A stretch of 64,000 nt of DNA from Luscinia megarhynchos (lineage: Eukaryota > Chordata > Aves > Passeriformes > Turdidae): assembly GCA_034336665.1 (NCBI GenBank), contig CM067592.1, positions 50,857,783 through 50,921,782 of the forward strand, written 5' to 3'. The notes under the pieces were generated by a model. It did no database searches and was not told the DNA's origin. It worked only from the letters and a program-made list of their open reading frames with translations. Positions 1-11,682 of this stretch are shown here, piece after piece (position 1 is the first letter of the stretch; each line of letters opens with the position of its first letter). A program made the translations under genes and the position numbers.

Positions 1-1710
1 AGCCCTCTTGGCATATCAGGCCCTCTACAACTAAGCCCCATTTTCTTCTTCTTGTAAGCAACTGTAATATCATGGATTGACATCACTGATTGTGGTTGTG
101 CCTCTGGTGTGACTGGACCATCATCCACTCGTCCTTAGGCTGGTCTTCTACATACAAAAGGTCAGACCTATTGTACAGAGGCACCTGGGGAGCAAGGAGG
201 ATGAAGAAACATTTTACCCGCCTCCCAGAACATGGGTTAAGATACATTTGCTTCTTGCTTTACAACTGATATCTCTTTGCTGGGGGATCGAGCCCCTTGA
301 TCTTAAATTATTTCTGATGGCTGCATCTGTCTTGTGGAAGCCAGAGCATGGTTCCACACATAGGCACACAGAATATCCATTACACTGTTGTTCACACCAG
401 TCCACTTGCTCGTGAATTACACCAAAAAAATGGTGATGCGTCTCTCACAGTGACACTTTGGCTAGATAGGATAAGGAAGATACTTCAGCTGCCACAGTGA
501 ATAGACTTTTTTCCTGTCAGAACATGGCAAGATGTTCAAGAGTACTCACCTGACATGCAACTTCCTTTAGCCATGTCCAACTTGGCTTAGCTCTGAGCTA
601 AAACAATGACTTGCATGAGACTCTTTGCTCACTCTTAAAAAGAATAATAAGTCCTCTCTGACTATAAATTTCTATGGCAGAAGATGGGGGATTTTTAAAA
701 TAGAATGCTAATATATAAAAGTGGAAAAAAACTATCTCATTGCTTTTGCAATATTATAACCTAGAAAATGCCTACCAAACTAGCAGACCTAGCTATGCAG
801 TGGAAATTCTTGTACACCACCTAATCAGTTATTGTCCAAAGGTAAACAATAACTAGCTAATGTTAGATAGACAGAAGCCTGGAAAACAGATTATGCTGTG
901 CCAAGGGCATAGACAGGATGAATCATGTGCTTAAAAATAGAAAATTGTAAAGGCCAGGATTTGGACTTGACAATGCTTGTGCATCTCTTTCAACTCAGAA
1001 TATTCTATGGTTCATGAATTCTGAGAAAATACCATGACAGATGGTCATTCAAAGATCTAAAACTATATTCTTCTGCATTTAAAAGTAAAATTAAATGTTG
1101 GCACAACAAAGAGATTGCAGACATTCTTGCAAGAAGAGCTTTAGAAAAATTAAAAACTGAAATGAAAAGTGGCTTAGGGTGAAAGGGAATTTCAATACAA
1201 CCAGAACTTAATGGAATCTTAGTTCTTAAAGGCCAAAACTCTGCCCCACTATCAGCTTTACCTCTTTTTGTTTCACAAATAAACTACTAGCATTCCTCAG
1301 CCAAATAAACCTTCATGATCCCCTCATTCATATTCACCATAATGAAAGATTTTATCAGGTATTTTTAATGACTTATTCTGCCACATTTAGCTCTCAAACT
1401 TTTATATACTGGAAAAATAGAAGATCCTAGACTTTGTTCTTCATCAGCTTTTCCTGCTGAATATTCCTCAGAACTCTGCTCATTTATATCAATGGATCAG
1501 AATGTAGAGATTGACAAATTGTGGAAGACTAATAATGTGAAATGATATTTTGTAAGGGATGTTTATTTTAGACTCTGACTGAGTCTAATCTGCTTTAGGC
1601 TTTGCCTCTGCTCCAGATCTGGGATTGGGTTTAAAGAATTACTAGTATATTGATTTTTTCTACAAACTAATGTCAAATGTACCCATTACATCACTGGTTT
1701 TAACCTGGCA

Positions 1711-1735
1711 TATATATATATATATTTTTTTTTTT
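1711..1735. repeat. (TA)n followed by poly-T
   Basis: Seven TA dinucleotides run directly into a tract of about ten T. Simple low-complexity sequence. Confidence 0.85.
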
Positions 1736-3391
1736 ACTTGCCAAATTGTGACATCTCAGTAAAGCCAACGATTTTTCAAGAATGTTAAATGATAGGCAAA
1801 ACCTTGCCCATAAATCTCATCATTTTAGTATGACATGATAAATTTATGTAGACACATTTAGTATGTGAACATATTGAGATATTTTCCCCCCTTCAGTATT
1901 AAAATAGAGATAAACTTTATTCTGATATCTAAGCCATCAAGCAGTCAAATTACTAACACAAATAGTTTAGTTAACAGCTTTGGCTTCACCAGTTACAAAA
2001 ATATGAACTTCACAGAAGCTGCCCTGCAGTGAATGATTAGTTAGCATTGTCATTGTTAACATTATCACACATGAAAGTTTGGTTTGAAACTTAGAATTCT
2101 GCAGTACTTTGCTCAGCTTCTTATATCACAACACTTTTAGTCTAGCAGAGCTACCCAGTTTTCAATATGGCAGTATACAGGATATTTTGAGTTTATTAAA
2201 TTTTGTTGAAAATGTAGTATAGTAAAAATTGTATTTTTCATGGTCTGAAGTGAAGCAAAAATTAAACTTCTTTAGGAGGATTAACAGAAGTCAGTTTTTC
2301 TTTATGTTGTCATATTTAGGCCTATAAAAGAGGCTACAATAAATTATATAATGTCCATGATTTTCTTGCTTTATTAAACATATTAAGCCAAAAAAATAAA
2401 ACATCTTCATTATGGAATACAATGCAGGAAAAATAGTTGAGTACTTTATAAGGCCTGGCTTAATAAATGGCAGAACTACACGAGTATTTGGTAAAGTGTG
2501 TATGAGCTGTTCTTATTTATTTAATTTTCTTCATCTCTTTTTTCGACCTATTCTTTCTAGTTTTTAATCTTGATTGTACTGTTTGAGAAAGAGAAAAAAA
2601 AGAAAATCTAGTTATGAAATGTGATAAGGCCCTATAATTTTCAACATTTTTAAAAAAAACCTCTTCATTTTTATTTCCCTTCTGCTTTTGGAAGTTTCAT
2701 AAATAAACACAGGCTTCACATAGCAACACTTTTTTTGGAGAAAAACCTCTGTCATGCTGACACTTCTTTATACTTCCTCTGCTTTCTGAAATTCGTGAAC
2801 AACTTAGTTTCGTGCAGTGAGATAAATGTTGAAAACATTTTAAGCTGCATTTGTTGCAAATAAAATTTTATAGCATACTTAAGTTTATAAATATTTTAGA
2901 AGCAGTCCGAAAGGAGGAGATATTCTGTGCATTTTTTGCTAGATAGCTGATCCCTGTCTGTGATTTCAAAACAAACCTTCTTCCTGTGCACTCATTTGTC
3001 TGATGGATAAATCTTCATTATTTTCATTATAAATATTTATTTGCTGTCATAAAGCTGATGTCCAGAGATTAACTCTTACTGTTCTAGACCAATAAACATT
3101 TAAATTATGCCTGTAAGAAGTTATATTTTAAAAGAAAATGTTAAAGTGAGGCCCATAACAAGCATATGAAGCAGAACATCTGAATAACAAGAATCTGTGA
3201 TTTTTGAACAAATGTGCCTAAGAAAAGCTTTCAAAACCCAATATAATTTCACACTTCTAGAAGTCTTCTTGAATATCAACTAAATTTTGCACTGTATGTC
3301 CTTGATTTCCTCTGTCACAAGTTGAGTGGATTTTAAATAAACTGGGCGTTGTTAAGTTCCTTACAGCAGTTCTGGCATCTCCAAACAAGAT

Positions 3392-3422
3392 GCAGTGGAC
3401 AGGAATTTTGCATGTCCACTGC
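3392..3422. repeat. Perfect 10-bp inverted repeat
   Basis: The arm GCAGTGGACA at 3392-3401 is exactly complementary to TGTCCACTGC at 3413-3422, leaving an 11-nt loop. The arms are GC-richer than the flanks. No function can be assigned. Confidence 0.7.
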
Positions 3423-4554
3423 GGCTTCCTTCTCTCAGCATCAGCAAAATGCTAATACAGACTTCATTAAAGAAGATACTTCCACCCCCACACCTCCACA
3501 CATGCACTGTTTCAGAGGTTAGAAACCTCTCAGCTGGAACCTGCTATTCAAGTTAGCTTCAATCCACTTGAGGCTGCAGGTCAGGTACCAGATGTTGTGT
3601 AAGGTACGGAAGAAGCTGCTGCTGCTCAGAATGTTTCTCAGAGGTGACAACAGACAAGAACCTGTCAGATGGTTTAAGGAACATGAAATACCATAAATAG
3701 CTGGAACAGATCTAAATTATAAATATCTACCCTCACTGACCTCTCAAAGTTGCTGAAGAAGAGAACTATCTTATTCTGAAATTTGTTCTAACCTATTTTT
3801 CCATAGCTCTTAGTTTAGTAATTTTCCACCCACAAAATATTTGCATAGCACCAAATACTTTCTGGTAAAAAGAAAGCAAACTCATAAGCATAGATATATT
3901 TCTATTACGATAATGCATAAAACCCTAAAGACCATTGAGTTTTGTGCAACCTTCCTGAAAATCCTAATGCATGTAATGTGTAAAAAATTGTTTTCTGTAC
4001 ATATATTTAAATGTAAATAGTTTTGTATCAAACTTTTTAAGCAAAAGTTTTTTAAAAGCAACACTTAGGAATTGCTGGACTATGGTAATTACTATCCTCT
4101 AGTTCATATAGACACTGAAGATCCAAATGCTGTGAGGAAGGATATTGCTACTTGATATCAGAGTACAGAGTTCTCAGTTCTTCTTGTGTAGGATTGGAGA
4201 ATCTTTGAAAATGGACGCCTTATTATGAAAATATCACCTTTAAAAGTCTTCAATAAATAATGAAAGCGTTTTCTAGCTCTCTCATTTAGAATAGACAGCT
4301 CCTTTCTCAATTTCTTATTTCAAAGTTAACTTTTCATAGAGAAGTGAGGAGGGCAGAGGAGAAGAATAGGTGTTTAAAAGATTTTCTTACCACTACGTAT
4401 TAGTGAAAGAGAAACCTTTGTACAGACATTATAAGATTAAATTTTTTGGCAAATGTGAGGAATTGGTGGTTCATTATATTTGGTTGATCCTTTTTTTCTG
4501 CCTATGAGGCAGGAGGATTCCTTGAATAATTAAAGAATGGCTTTGTTTCCAGCT

Positions 4555-4592
4555 TTTATTTTTTTAATTTTTATTTTTTATTTATTTATTTA
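4555..4592. repeat. T-rich / (TTTA)n low-complexity tract
   Basis: About 38 bases of T runs broken by single A, ending in three TTTA-like units. Confidence 0.75.
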
Positions 4593-7500
4593 AGGGAAAT
4601 TTTTTCTAATCCTTGGCAGTGTTGGGAAATTTCAAACCAGTGTAAGGTCAGAGCTAAACACTTACTCTGTGTGGAGATATTCAGGTCCTGCTTTTGCAAC
4701 CTGAGAAAAATCTCAATATATTTCACTTAAGATATTTTTTCCTCTTTGTTCAAACACATGGGCTCCCCATTAAGAAAAGAAGCAAAAGAATAGCTCAATA
4801 AATTACATAAACTTAGGCATTCCACATTCATAAATAATAACTTGCTTGAAAGAGAGTAGAAAATGTTATGTAGATTAAAATGATAAAAGTGATTTTGGTA
4901 ATAAGTTCACAATAACGTGTAACTTGAGACAAACTGTCCTTCAGCTTAATTTGGCTTCCAGCTGTGGGTGAAGTTTTGAGATGAGGAGATTTACTTTGAG
5001 TAATTTTCATAAAGACTTAGACAAAGATGAAATGTAGTGTCATTTCACAGCAGTTGATCTTTGAACCACTCCAGAATAAAACATCATTTACAATGATATA
5101 TTTGAGATATTTTTTCTATCACTTTTGTTTTCTTCAAAGTGCTTTGAACAAAAATGTTCTTATTATCTGAATTAGAATCTCTTTTGCTGAAAAATTACAA
5201 ACATGGTTTTGTAAATAAAATAACAGAATGAAAAGTAACATGCCTGGTCGACTTTCTGTGTTTGCTGCAACTGCTGTGTAAAGTTCAAGCAGAATGGAAG
5301 AGGGCCATATATATTTGTATATATTTATGGAAGTAGCCAAGTATTTATTCATAGTGCAAGTGAAATCATAACAGTCTAATTCAAGTGTCATCAGGATTTT
5401 TTCTGAACTGTGTGGTTAAAATTGGGATTATAAATATATAATTCTTCACAGTTTTACCTTGGTACAGGGAACCTGACAAGACCCCTTTGAAACTTAACAA
5501 CACAGATCCTGAGTTGACCCCAGGAATCAGACATTGTGAAGGCCTTCCATTCTTTTATGTCAATATTCTGAATTGTTCACCAAAACACAAATTAGAAAAT
5601 GTTGCCAATTGTATTTATGGGCCACTAGTGCAAAACTCTACCCTTCTATGGACATCATGTTTCATGTTTTGCAGTCCCTGATGACACTGAGAAAGAAAAC
5701 TTCTACAAACACTTCTCCACCTGAGTTGTATATAACATAAAGGAGACTTTAATTTTAAGTGTTGTTAGTCTTTCAGCAGTTATTATTCACTGAAGTCAAA
5801 ATAATATGGACTGTCAAAGCATTGCTGTAATGAAGATGGAGTAAAAAAGCACTGAGTCTGATTCTGCTCCAGAATACACCAGGAAGATTTTTTTGACCTC
5901 AGCAGTACAAAAAATTAGAGTAGAATTTGGGTGAGAGTATCCAAAATCTGATTATATAGCACTCTAATGGTGTTAAGAAATCAAATCATTGCACTGCTAG
6001 AACAATCCCAGCCCTCTAATTCTTCTGCATAGTGCCCATTATAATACTTCCCTGCTTCTACAGCATTCTGCTTTCATTGTTCTATTCTGCTCAATTTGTA
6101 ATTATATCAATAAAAGATAAGCCACCTAAATCTGTAAAAATGGTTTAATTCTATTATTCTTTCATTTAAAAAGTGTTCATAAAAATTTCCAGTATTTTTT
6201 TCATAATGCACTTACAGAATCAGAATTTTTCTTGTATCTCTCTGTACTCTTGCAAACTACTTCATGATCAGGCCAAGGCAGCAAATGTTCCCTTTTTCTC
6301 TGAATGTTTGTAATATTTTAACCAGACTCTAAAGGTGCTCACAGCCCATGCTAGTCATAATGGTTTTTCCCCTGTTCTTCAGTCCTGGAGCAGAGTTTGG
6401 GCCTAATGGTCACACGTCCTCTGCCAGTCCTGTGCCAGGCAGGCAGAAAATGCTGGCTTTCCATTCCTTCCATGCTATGAACTTGCATATAATGATGATA
6501 ACCATGAAGATTTCACAAGGTGGGGTTGCCATGATTACATGCTTTGAAGTAAGAGGAATTTCCCTGACTAACTGAAGGACTTGCTTTGTTGGCTGCTTTG
6601 CCCAGTGAGTGGAAGGTTGAGTGAGTCAGAAGTGTTGGCAGCTACTGGCCAGTTTCAGGAGGCCAGTGTTTTGTTCTTGACTCTGTTACTGATCTGCTTT
6701 GATATCTCAGGGATATAATTATGTAACATTTTCTACATTTATTTAATACTGCATGCCTTAATTTTAATTTTTAAGTATTTAAAATGGAATTATTTAGGGT
6801 CTGATTTTCAAAGAGATCAAGAATCCATCTCTTACAAGGTAAAGGTCAGTTAACTCTGCTAGAAAAACAAATCATTGGCAGAGTAGTTCCTGGGTGCCTA
6901 GGCAGTTCACTTCTGTTGAGTTGTTCTAATTTAAAGTGGTTTGCTACCAGTAGTAAGTGGTGAATGCTATAAATTTAAAGGAATTATTTAAAGTGGTATT
7001 TTTCAGAATTAAAATATGCTTAAGATTTGCAGATCAAGATTAAAGGAAGAATAAACAGCTCAGACAAGTTTTTCTGAGCTCTTTAGGGAGGTAAGCACAT
7101 GAGCTAACTGTGAACAGTTGAAGGAAGATTGCCGCCAAACAATTAGGTAGCAAGTAGCAAATGACATTCAGTTCAGAGATGAATGATGTCACTTACATAC
7201 AGCAAAACACAGCCCCACCTTTCTTGGGTGGTGAAGAGTTAGCAACTGACTATTATACATAGGATTGGAGTCTTAGAGAGATGACATATAGCATTTGGAA
7301 AAAAAAATAGTAGCAGTTATAGAAAATAGGATATTAAGTATTTTTAAAAAATCTAACCAAATACTGTACCTACATCTCTAAGATAGGGTCAGTTCTGGTA
7401 TCTATTTCCACAGCACACAGAGAAAGTGAAATATAGTTATTTATATGGAACAGATTCCAGACGTGGAATGATGTAACCTTGCTATTTCAGGTTTGGTTAT

Positions 7501-8073
7501 GTGTGCAGGAAGAAGGCTATTTTAAACATCTTTAAAATCATGAACGCAGTGAAGAATCAACAGAGACACATTATCTATTTCCTCCTATAATATAAGAGAT
7601 ACTGGGTACAAACTGTAACCATCTGACTGAAGATTTAATCCACAAAAAATAGCATTACTTCACATTCTAAGTAGACAAGCTGTAAAATTTCACTATGAGA
7701 TTTGATGCTTGCTAGAATTTTGGAGGTGTTCTTAAAGCCATTGAAAAAATTCAAGGAAGAAAAATACTTCAGGGGCTATAAAGCACAACCATACACCTGT
7801 CTCAAGTGTTGGAGTCAGTGAGTCAGGGGTCTTTCTGAATTCTTCAGAGAGAAATCAGAGTGAGGGATTGAATTAAATCCTTTGGATGCATTGAAGTATA
7901 TTAAGCCGCTCACACATAAATTAGACATTTAAGTAGAAGTAAGTCAGTAAGTTTTAGGGTGAGTTCTAATGCTTTTAGTAAGTGAAAGGTTTAGATGCCC
8001 CAGTGGAAGCACGAGTTCTAGTTAAGGCTGAAAAACATGCTGATGTTTTCAGGAGAGGCTCCAGGCCCACAGT

Positions 8074-8417
8074 TGTAGACAGGACTTAGACATAATAGAG
8101 CTATAGTAAGAATATTGCTTACATTTTTCAGATCGAACAGGATAAGTTGTATGCATAGTCTATGTGTAACCTAGCGTGTTAAGGAACTAGAATTCTAATA
8201 GGTTAAGAAGTGGTGGTCCGAGCTTGTGGGAAAATCCTATATAAGGGTTTGTATTGGGGAGAGTTGGTGCTTTTAGCCATTTGCTCTTGCCATTTGCCAA
8301 TTGCTTTTGCCATTGCTTCTGCCATTGCTTTTCTGTTTGCCTTTTGAGACTGATGTGCTTTGCAATAAACAACCTTTTTAGCAACTAAATGCTTTGCTCA
8401 TTTAAGATAACCCAGCA
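8074..8417 (+). mobile_element. Endogenous retrovirus LTR (short, about 340 bp)
   Basis: An LTR-like unit in plus orientation. It opens with TGTAGACAGG, has a TATA box (TATATAAG, 8238-8245) and, about 120 bp downstream, a polyadenylation signal (AATAAA, 8364-8369), the spacing expected of the R region. It ends in a CA near 8417. A few bases later TTGGTGCC starts at 8421, which resembles the beginning of a retroviral primer binding site. Between TATA and AATAAA lies an imperfect repetition of a TTGCCAT-like motif (about 8277-8343). No target-site duplication and no matching second LTR were found. Both borders are estimates. The LTR class is not assigned. Confidence 0.55.
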
Positions 8418-9202
8418 AAGTTGGTGCCTAGACCACTGGAGGTTAATAATCTCACACTTGAGATCCTAATCATAGAAACTAAACTGAGCCTGAGATTGAG
8501 GGGTTTTTTCCTCCTATTCTTATACGGTAATTATCCCAGAGAACTCTGAATTTAGTGTGGCTCATTATTGGCCTTTTTATTTTCAGGTGGAAGGACTTGG
8601 TGCAACAGTAGGAACAAAGGAATCGAGGCAGCATTTAGGCAGAGGAGAGAGGGAATGAGATTAATAGCAATGTTATATATGTGATTCGTGCTAATTAAAT
8701 TGTAACAATATTGGCAAAATTGTTGCATTATAATTAATAAAAAATTGTATTCAATTGCTATAAACCAAAAAGAGATAAAGGAAATGGTTAAACAAAGCAG
8801 AAAAAAATCATCCTCCAGATGTTAGGTGGGAGGCAGAATAGGAAGGGTATAGGTCTAACAACAGCATGTAGAAATAGGTTTTCGATCTTGAACTGGACCA
8901 AATTGGGATGATTCCAAAGCATTGGACACTGGGAATGGCCCCACCTGTACCCCCGGTCGGGGTATGCCCCCGTCGGTTTTGCTTATGCTTTATTTATGGT
9001 CATAGATTTTCAAGGTGAGTTGACAGCCCAGCAGACTATTTTTTCCATGATATCTACTGTGAAAATCTGCTTTGTGTATACTACAGCTTCTTTTCCAGTG
9101 TGTTGTGCAGTTCAGTTACGATTTCAGTGCCAGCTCATTTAATTTCTCATAAACATTATGAAGTAATACCCTAATAATAGCAACCAGATTAACATAAGGC
9201 GG
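8418..9202. other. Segment between two LTRs, possible ERV leader remnant
   Basis: No open frame of note. It starts with the primer-binding-site-like TTGGTGCC and is followed by a second, unrelated LTR, so part of it may be the decayed leader of the element to the left. A pyrimidine tract ending TTTTCAG lies near 8580 and a donor-like CAAG/GTGAGT near 9013. A small CpG-rich stem-loop lies at about 8948-8978. Nothing else is recognised. Confidence 0.3.
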
Positions 9203-10760
9203 TGTGCTGGTTTCACATGGAGGGGTGGGAGCCGCCTGAGGGAAGAGCACAGAAACAGGAGAGCTGTCCCCTCTCTGGGAGCTTCCCCTGCGGGCTGCGG
9301 GGACCAGTCGGGGGCGTGTGTGGTGGTTGGTGTCCCAGGTGGCCAATGGAGGGGCTGTTTTGCTTCCACAAATCACATTGGTGAAGCTAACTCGCTCTCT
9401 TATGGCTTCCGGCCCCCACGGAGGTGAGGTGGGCTCCAGCCGGGGCCCTGGCCCCAGCTCGGCCTGGCTCGGCTCAGCTGTGAGCTCGGCCCGGCCCGGC
9501 TAGGCTCAGCTCGGCTCGGCCCTGGCTTGGCTCGGCCCCGCTCGGCCCAGCTCGGCTCAGCTGCGAGCTCGGCCCGGCCCGGCTAGGCTCAGCTCGGCTC
9601 GGCCCTGGCTTGGCTGCCCAGCTCCAGCTCGGCCCAGCTAGGCTCAGCTTGGCTCAGCCCTGGCTTGGCTCGGCCCCGCTCGGCCCAGCTAGGCTCAGCT
9701 GCAAGCTCGGCCCAGCTCTGGGCTCGGCCCGGCTAGGCTCAGCTCGGCTCAGCCCTGACTTGCCGCCCGGCTCTGGCTCGGCCCAGCTTCCCTCTCCATG
9801 CGGCATGGCCGAGCGGGGATTAGGGGAGCCACCGAGGCTCTCCCTTCCCTCAGTTCTGAGAGGAGGGGCCCCCAGCTGACCACGCAGAGAAGTCCAGCTT
9901 CTTCCACTTTGTCCTTGCTGCCACGCTTTTTCCAGCATGGCTTGGCCTAGCTCCTTCACTTTCTGGATGCAATTTTTAACTCTTTTAAGGCCTGGATAAA
10001 ATTCTAGATCTCCTGAGCTCCACTGAATGAGAGGAATAAAGCTAGAAGTCTACTGAAGTCAGCAAAATGAAGATTAAGTTTCCAGCTGGGAAGAGCTTGA
10101 AAAGATCCCACTGATAAGTAGGTGAACACCTCTTTTTTTGTGGGCTATAAGGGAACTGTGACTACACTGAAATTCCTTTAAACTGTGAAATATACGTGGG
10201 GAGGTTAACTTGCTTGAGAAGAAGATTTTTTGCCTCAAGGGAATGGGGCTTTCTGTTATGGGACTGGAAATATGGACAGAGACATTTAATAGAAAAAGAG
10301 ATTAAGAGAAATTTGTTTTTCAGCAGCCTGCCTTTAAAAGTAGTACCCCAAGTGTGTAACATAACCCATAGCACAGCTCTGGAGGGACTGTGGGGATGGG
10401 AGGAAGTCATAATTTGCAGTTTTTTTCCTCCGGGCGGACACAGATTGTGAAAGTGAAGACACCCCCTAAGCCTAAACCAAAAAAAGGAACTTTTCTCTCT
10501 AGAGTGAACTGAAATTATTATTTAAGTAGATAACTGACTGAAGTGTTCTCTGTATGTTGCTGTTAAGAAATGTGTAAGATGAGGGAAGGGGGAGGAGGGA
10601 ATAATCTGGAAATTTTATTCTGAATTTTTTTTTTGTATTATTAATAAATTTATTCTTATGCCCTCTTAAGTTTTAAGCCTGACTTGTTTTTGCTCCTAAA
10701 TCCTATCTCTAAAAGAAATGAAATATATTAAAAATGGGAAACCCAAGTCAAACCCTGGCA
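9203..10760 (+). mobile_element. Endogenous retrovirus LTR with internal GC-rich minisatellite
   Basis: The unit begins TGTGCTGGTTTCACATGG and ends near AAACCCTGGCA, short imperfectly inverted termini typical of LTRs. The 3' part (about 10430-10700) resembles a songbird LTR I recall: a GGACACAGATTGTGAAAGTG motif, a purine-rich GATGAGGGAAGG stretch, a T-rich tract, AATAAA at 10643-10648, and a U5-like segment containing AAGCCTGACTTG and CCTATCTCT. The middle (9447-9790) is the minisatellite listed separately. I saw no flanking duplication or second copy, so it is probably a solo LTR. Start and end could each be off by tens of bases. The overlapping open frames here follow from the GC-rich repeat. 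Confidence 0.6.
9447..9790. repeat. GC-rich minisatellite (GCTCGGC-type subunits)
   Basis: About 340 bp of degenerate GGCTCGGC / CAGCTCGG / GGCTAGGCTCAG subunits. A higher-order unit of about 84 bp starts at a GAGCTCGGCCCGGC-like motif near 9483 and again near 9566, and in diverged form near 9703. CpG is dense here, unlike the surrounding DNA. It lies inside the LTR at 9203-10760. The C-rich strand is the plus strand; the minus strand carries repeated GGG runs. Confidence 0.8.
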
Positions 10761-10886
10761 GCCTGTCAGTCTTATCTTGATCACTCCTGCATCGGCTACT
10801 AATTAATTTCAAAAACTTAAGCTTATCTCTTAACTGTAAAGTTATTATGTTTGCTATCACTTTAAATATACATTATTACTTGCATG

Positions 10887-10931
10887 TTTCTTTTTTTTCT
10901 TTTTCTTTCTTTCTTTTTTTTTTTTTTTTTT
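10887..10931. repeat. Polypyrimidine (T/C) tract
   Basis: Forty-five bases of T with scattered C, including CTTT units, ending in an uninterrupted T run. It is low-complexity sequence, possibly an old poly-A tail on the opposite strand. Confidence 0.8.
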
Positions 10932-11682
10932 AATGAGACAAACTAAGGTCATTCCTTTTTCTCTGTGCATCTTTTCCTGACCTTCAATCTCTGTCATTCC
11001 TTCTCTTTGGAAATTAAAGTGGACTGAAAATTCAGTTAGTGCATGCATTTTCTTTCATGACTTTAAATCAAATTTATGCTTTTACCTTCATATAATGAAG
11101 GTATAAAATAAATCCAAAATGAAATAAATATGTCTCACGTACTTCTAGTCACAAAAGCACCTGCATCAAAAGACACCAGGTTTGCTGCTTTTTAGTTTAA
11201 CCAAAGAAGCTACCAAGTACATCTTACTTTGGGAGCAGAGAAAAGAAAATGATGATCCATTTTCAATGAACCCATATCAAAAGAGAGACACGAAAGAAAA
11301 TGGACAGGGATATTTTATAATTAGCAAATTTTCATATAAATATTCTATGAGCTCTTCTTTGAATCCAAAAATTTTCTAGAAACTTATGGGTACCATTCTG
11401 AATGAGAGTAAATTTTCCAAGCCTAATAGAAACAGTATCAGAGCAATATATATCATCTATGAGCATGTTGTTACACAGAATATATTATATTTTTCCAATA
11501 AGCCTGCTCAAAGATCTGATTTTCAAAGCCATCAAAACATACTTACAGCCAAGGGCTGTTTTACTCAAGTGAATGCACTGACAAGTTATAAAAAAAATTT
11601 AGTAATTAATTTTGTTCAGGAGCTGACTTCAGTCTTCCAAAAAGTGAAAACGACCGCAGTAGTAATTGATTTTATTAATTTT
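10932..11682. other. AT-rich spacer with a long interrupted plus-strand open frame
   Basis: Between two LTRs. One plus frame is open from 11149 except for a single TAG at 11377-11379, and it continues into the next LTR. It has no recognised domain and no clear splice signals (see findings). Confidence 0.4.

Larger units (their letters stand above)
1..8073. other. AT-rich unique-looking DNA, no gene recognised
   Basis: About 8 kb of AT-rich sequence without a recognisable gene, LTR or CR1 copy. Open frames are short. The most protein-like are a cysteine-rich minus frame at 214-405 and a plus frame at 1018-1182, both treated in the findings. Short low-complexity tracts occur at 1711-1735 and 4555-4592, and a perfect 10-bp hairpin at 3392-3422. 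It could be intergenic or intronic; nothing in the sequence decides this. Confidence 0.6.

Noticed and set aside
6492..6568. C/D-box snoRNA-like pair (ATGATGA and CTGA about 75 nt apart)
   Set aside because: No complementary terminal stem outside the boxes and no convincing internal C'/D' pair.
7057..7080. Terminator-like hairpin followed by T-rich DNA
   Set aside because: An 8-bp stem in eukaryotic AT-rich DNA; rho-independent termination does not apply and nothing nearby is transcribed by known signals.
9610..9959. Pro/Ala/Leu- and Glu/Pro/Ser-rich frames on both strands
   Set aside because: Products of the GC-rich minisatellite; the same repeat is open in several frames.
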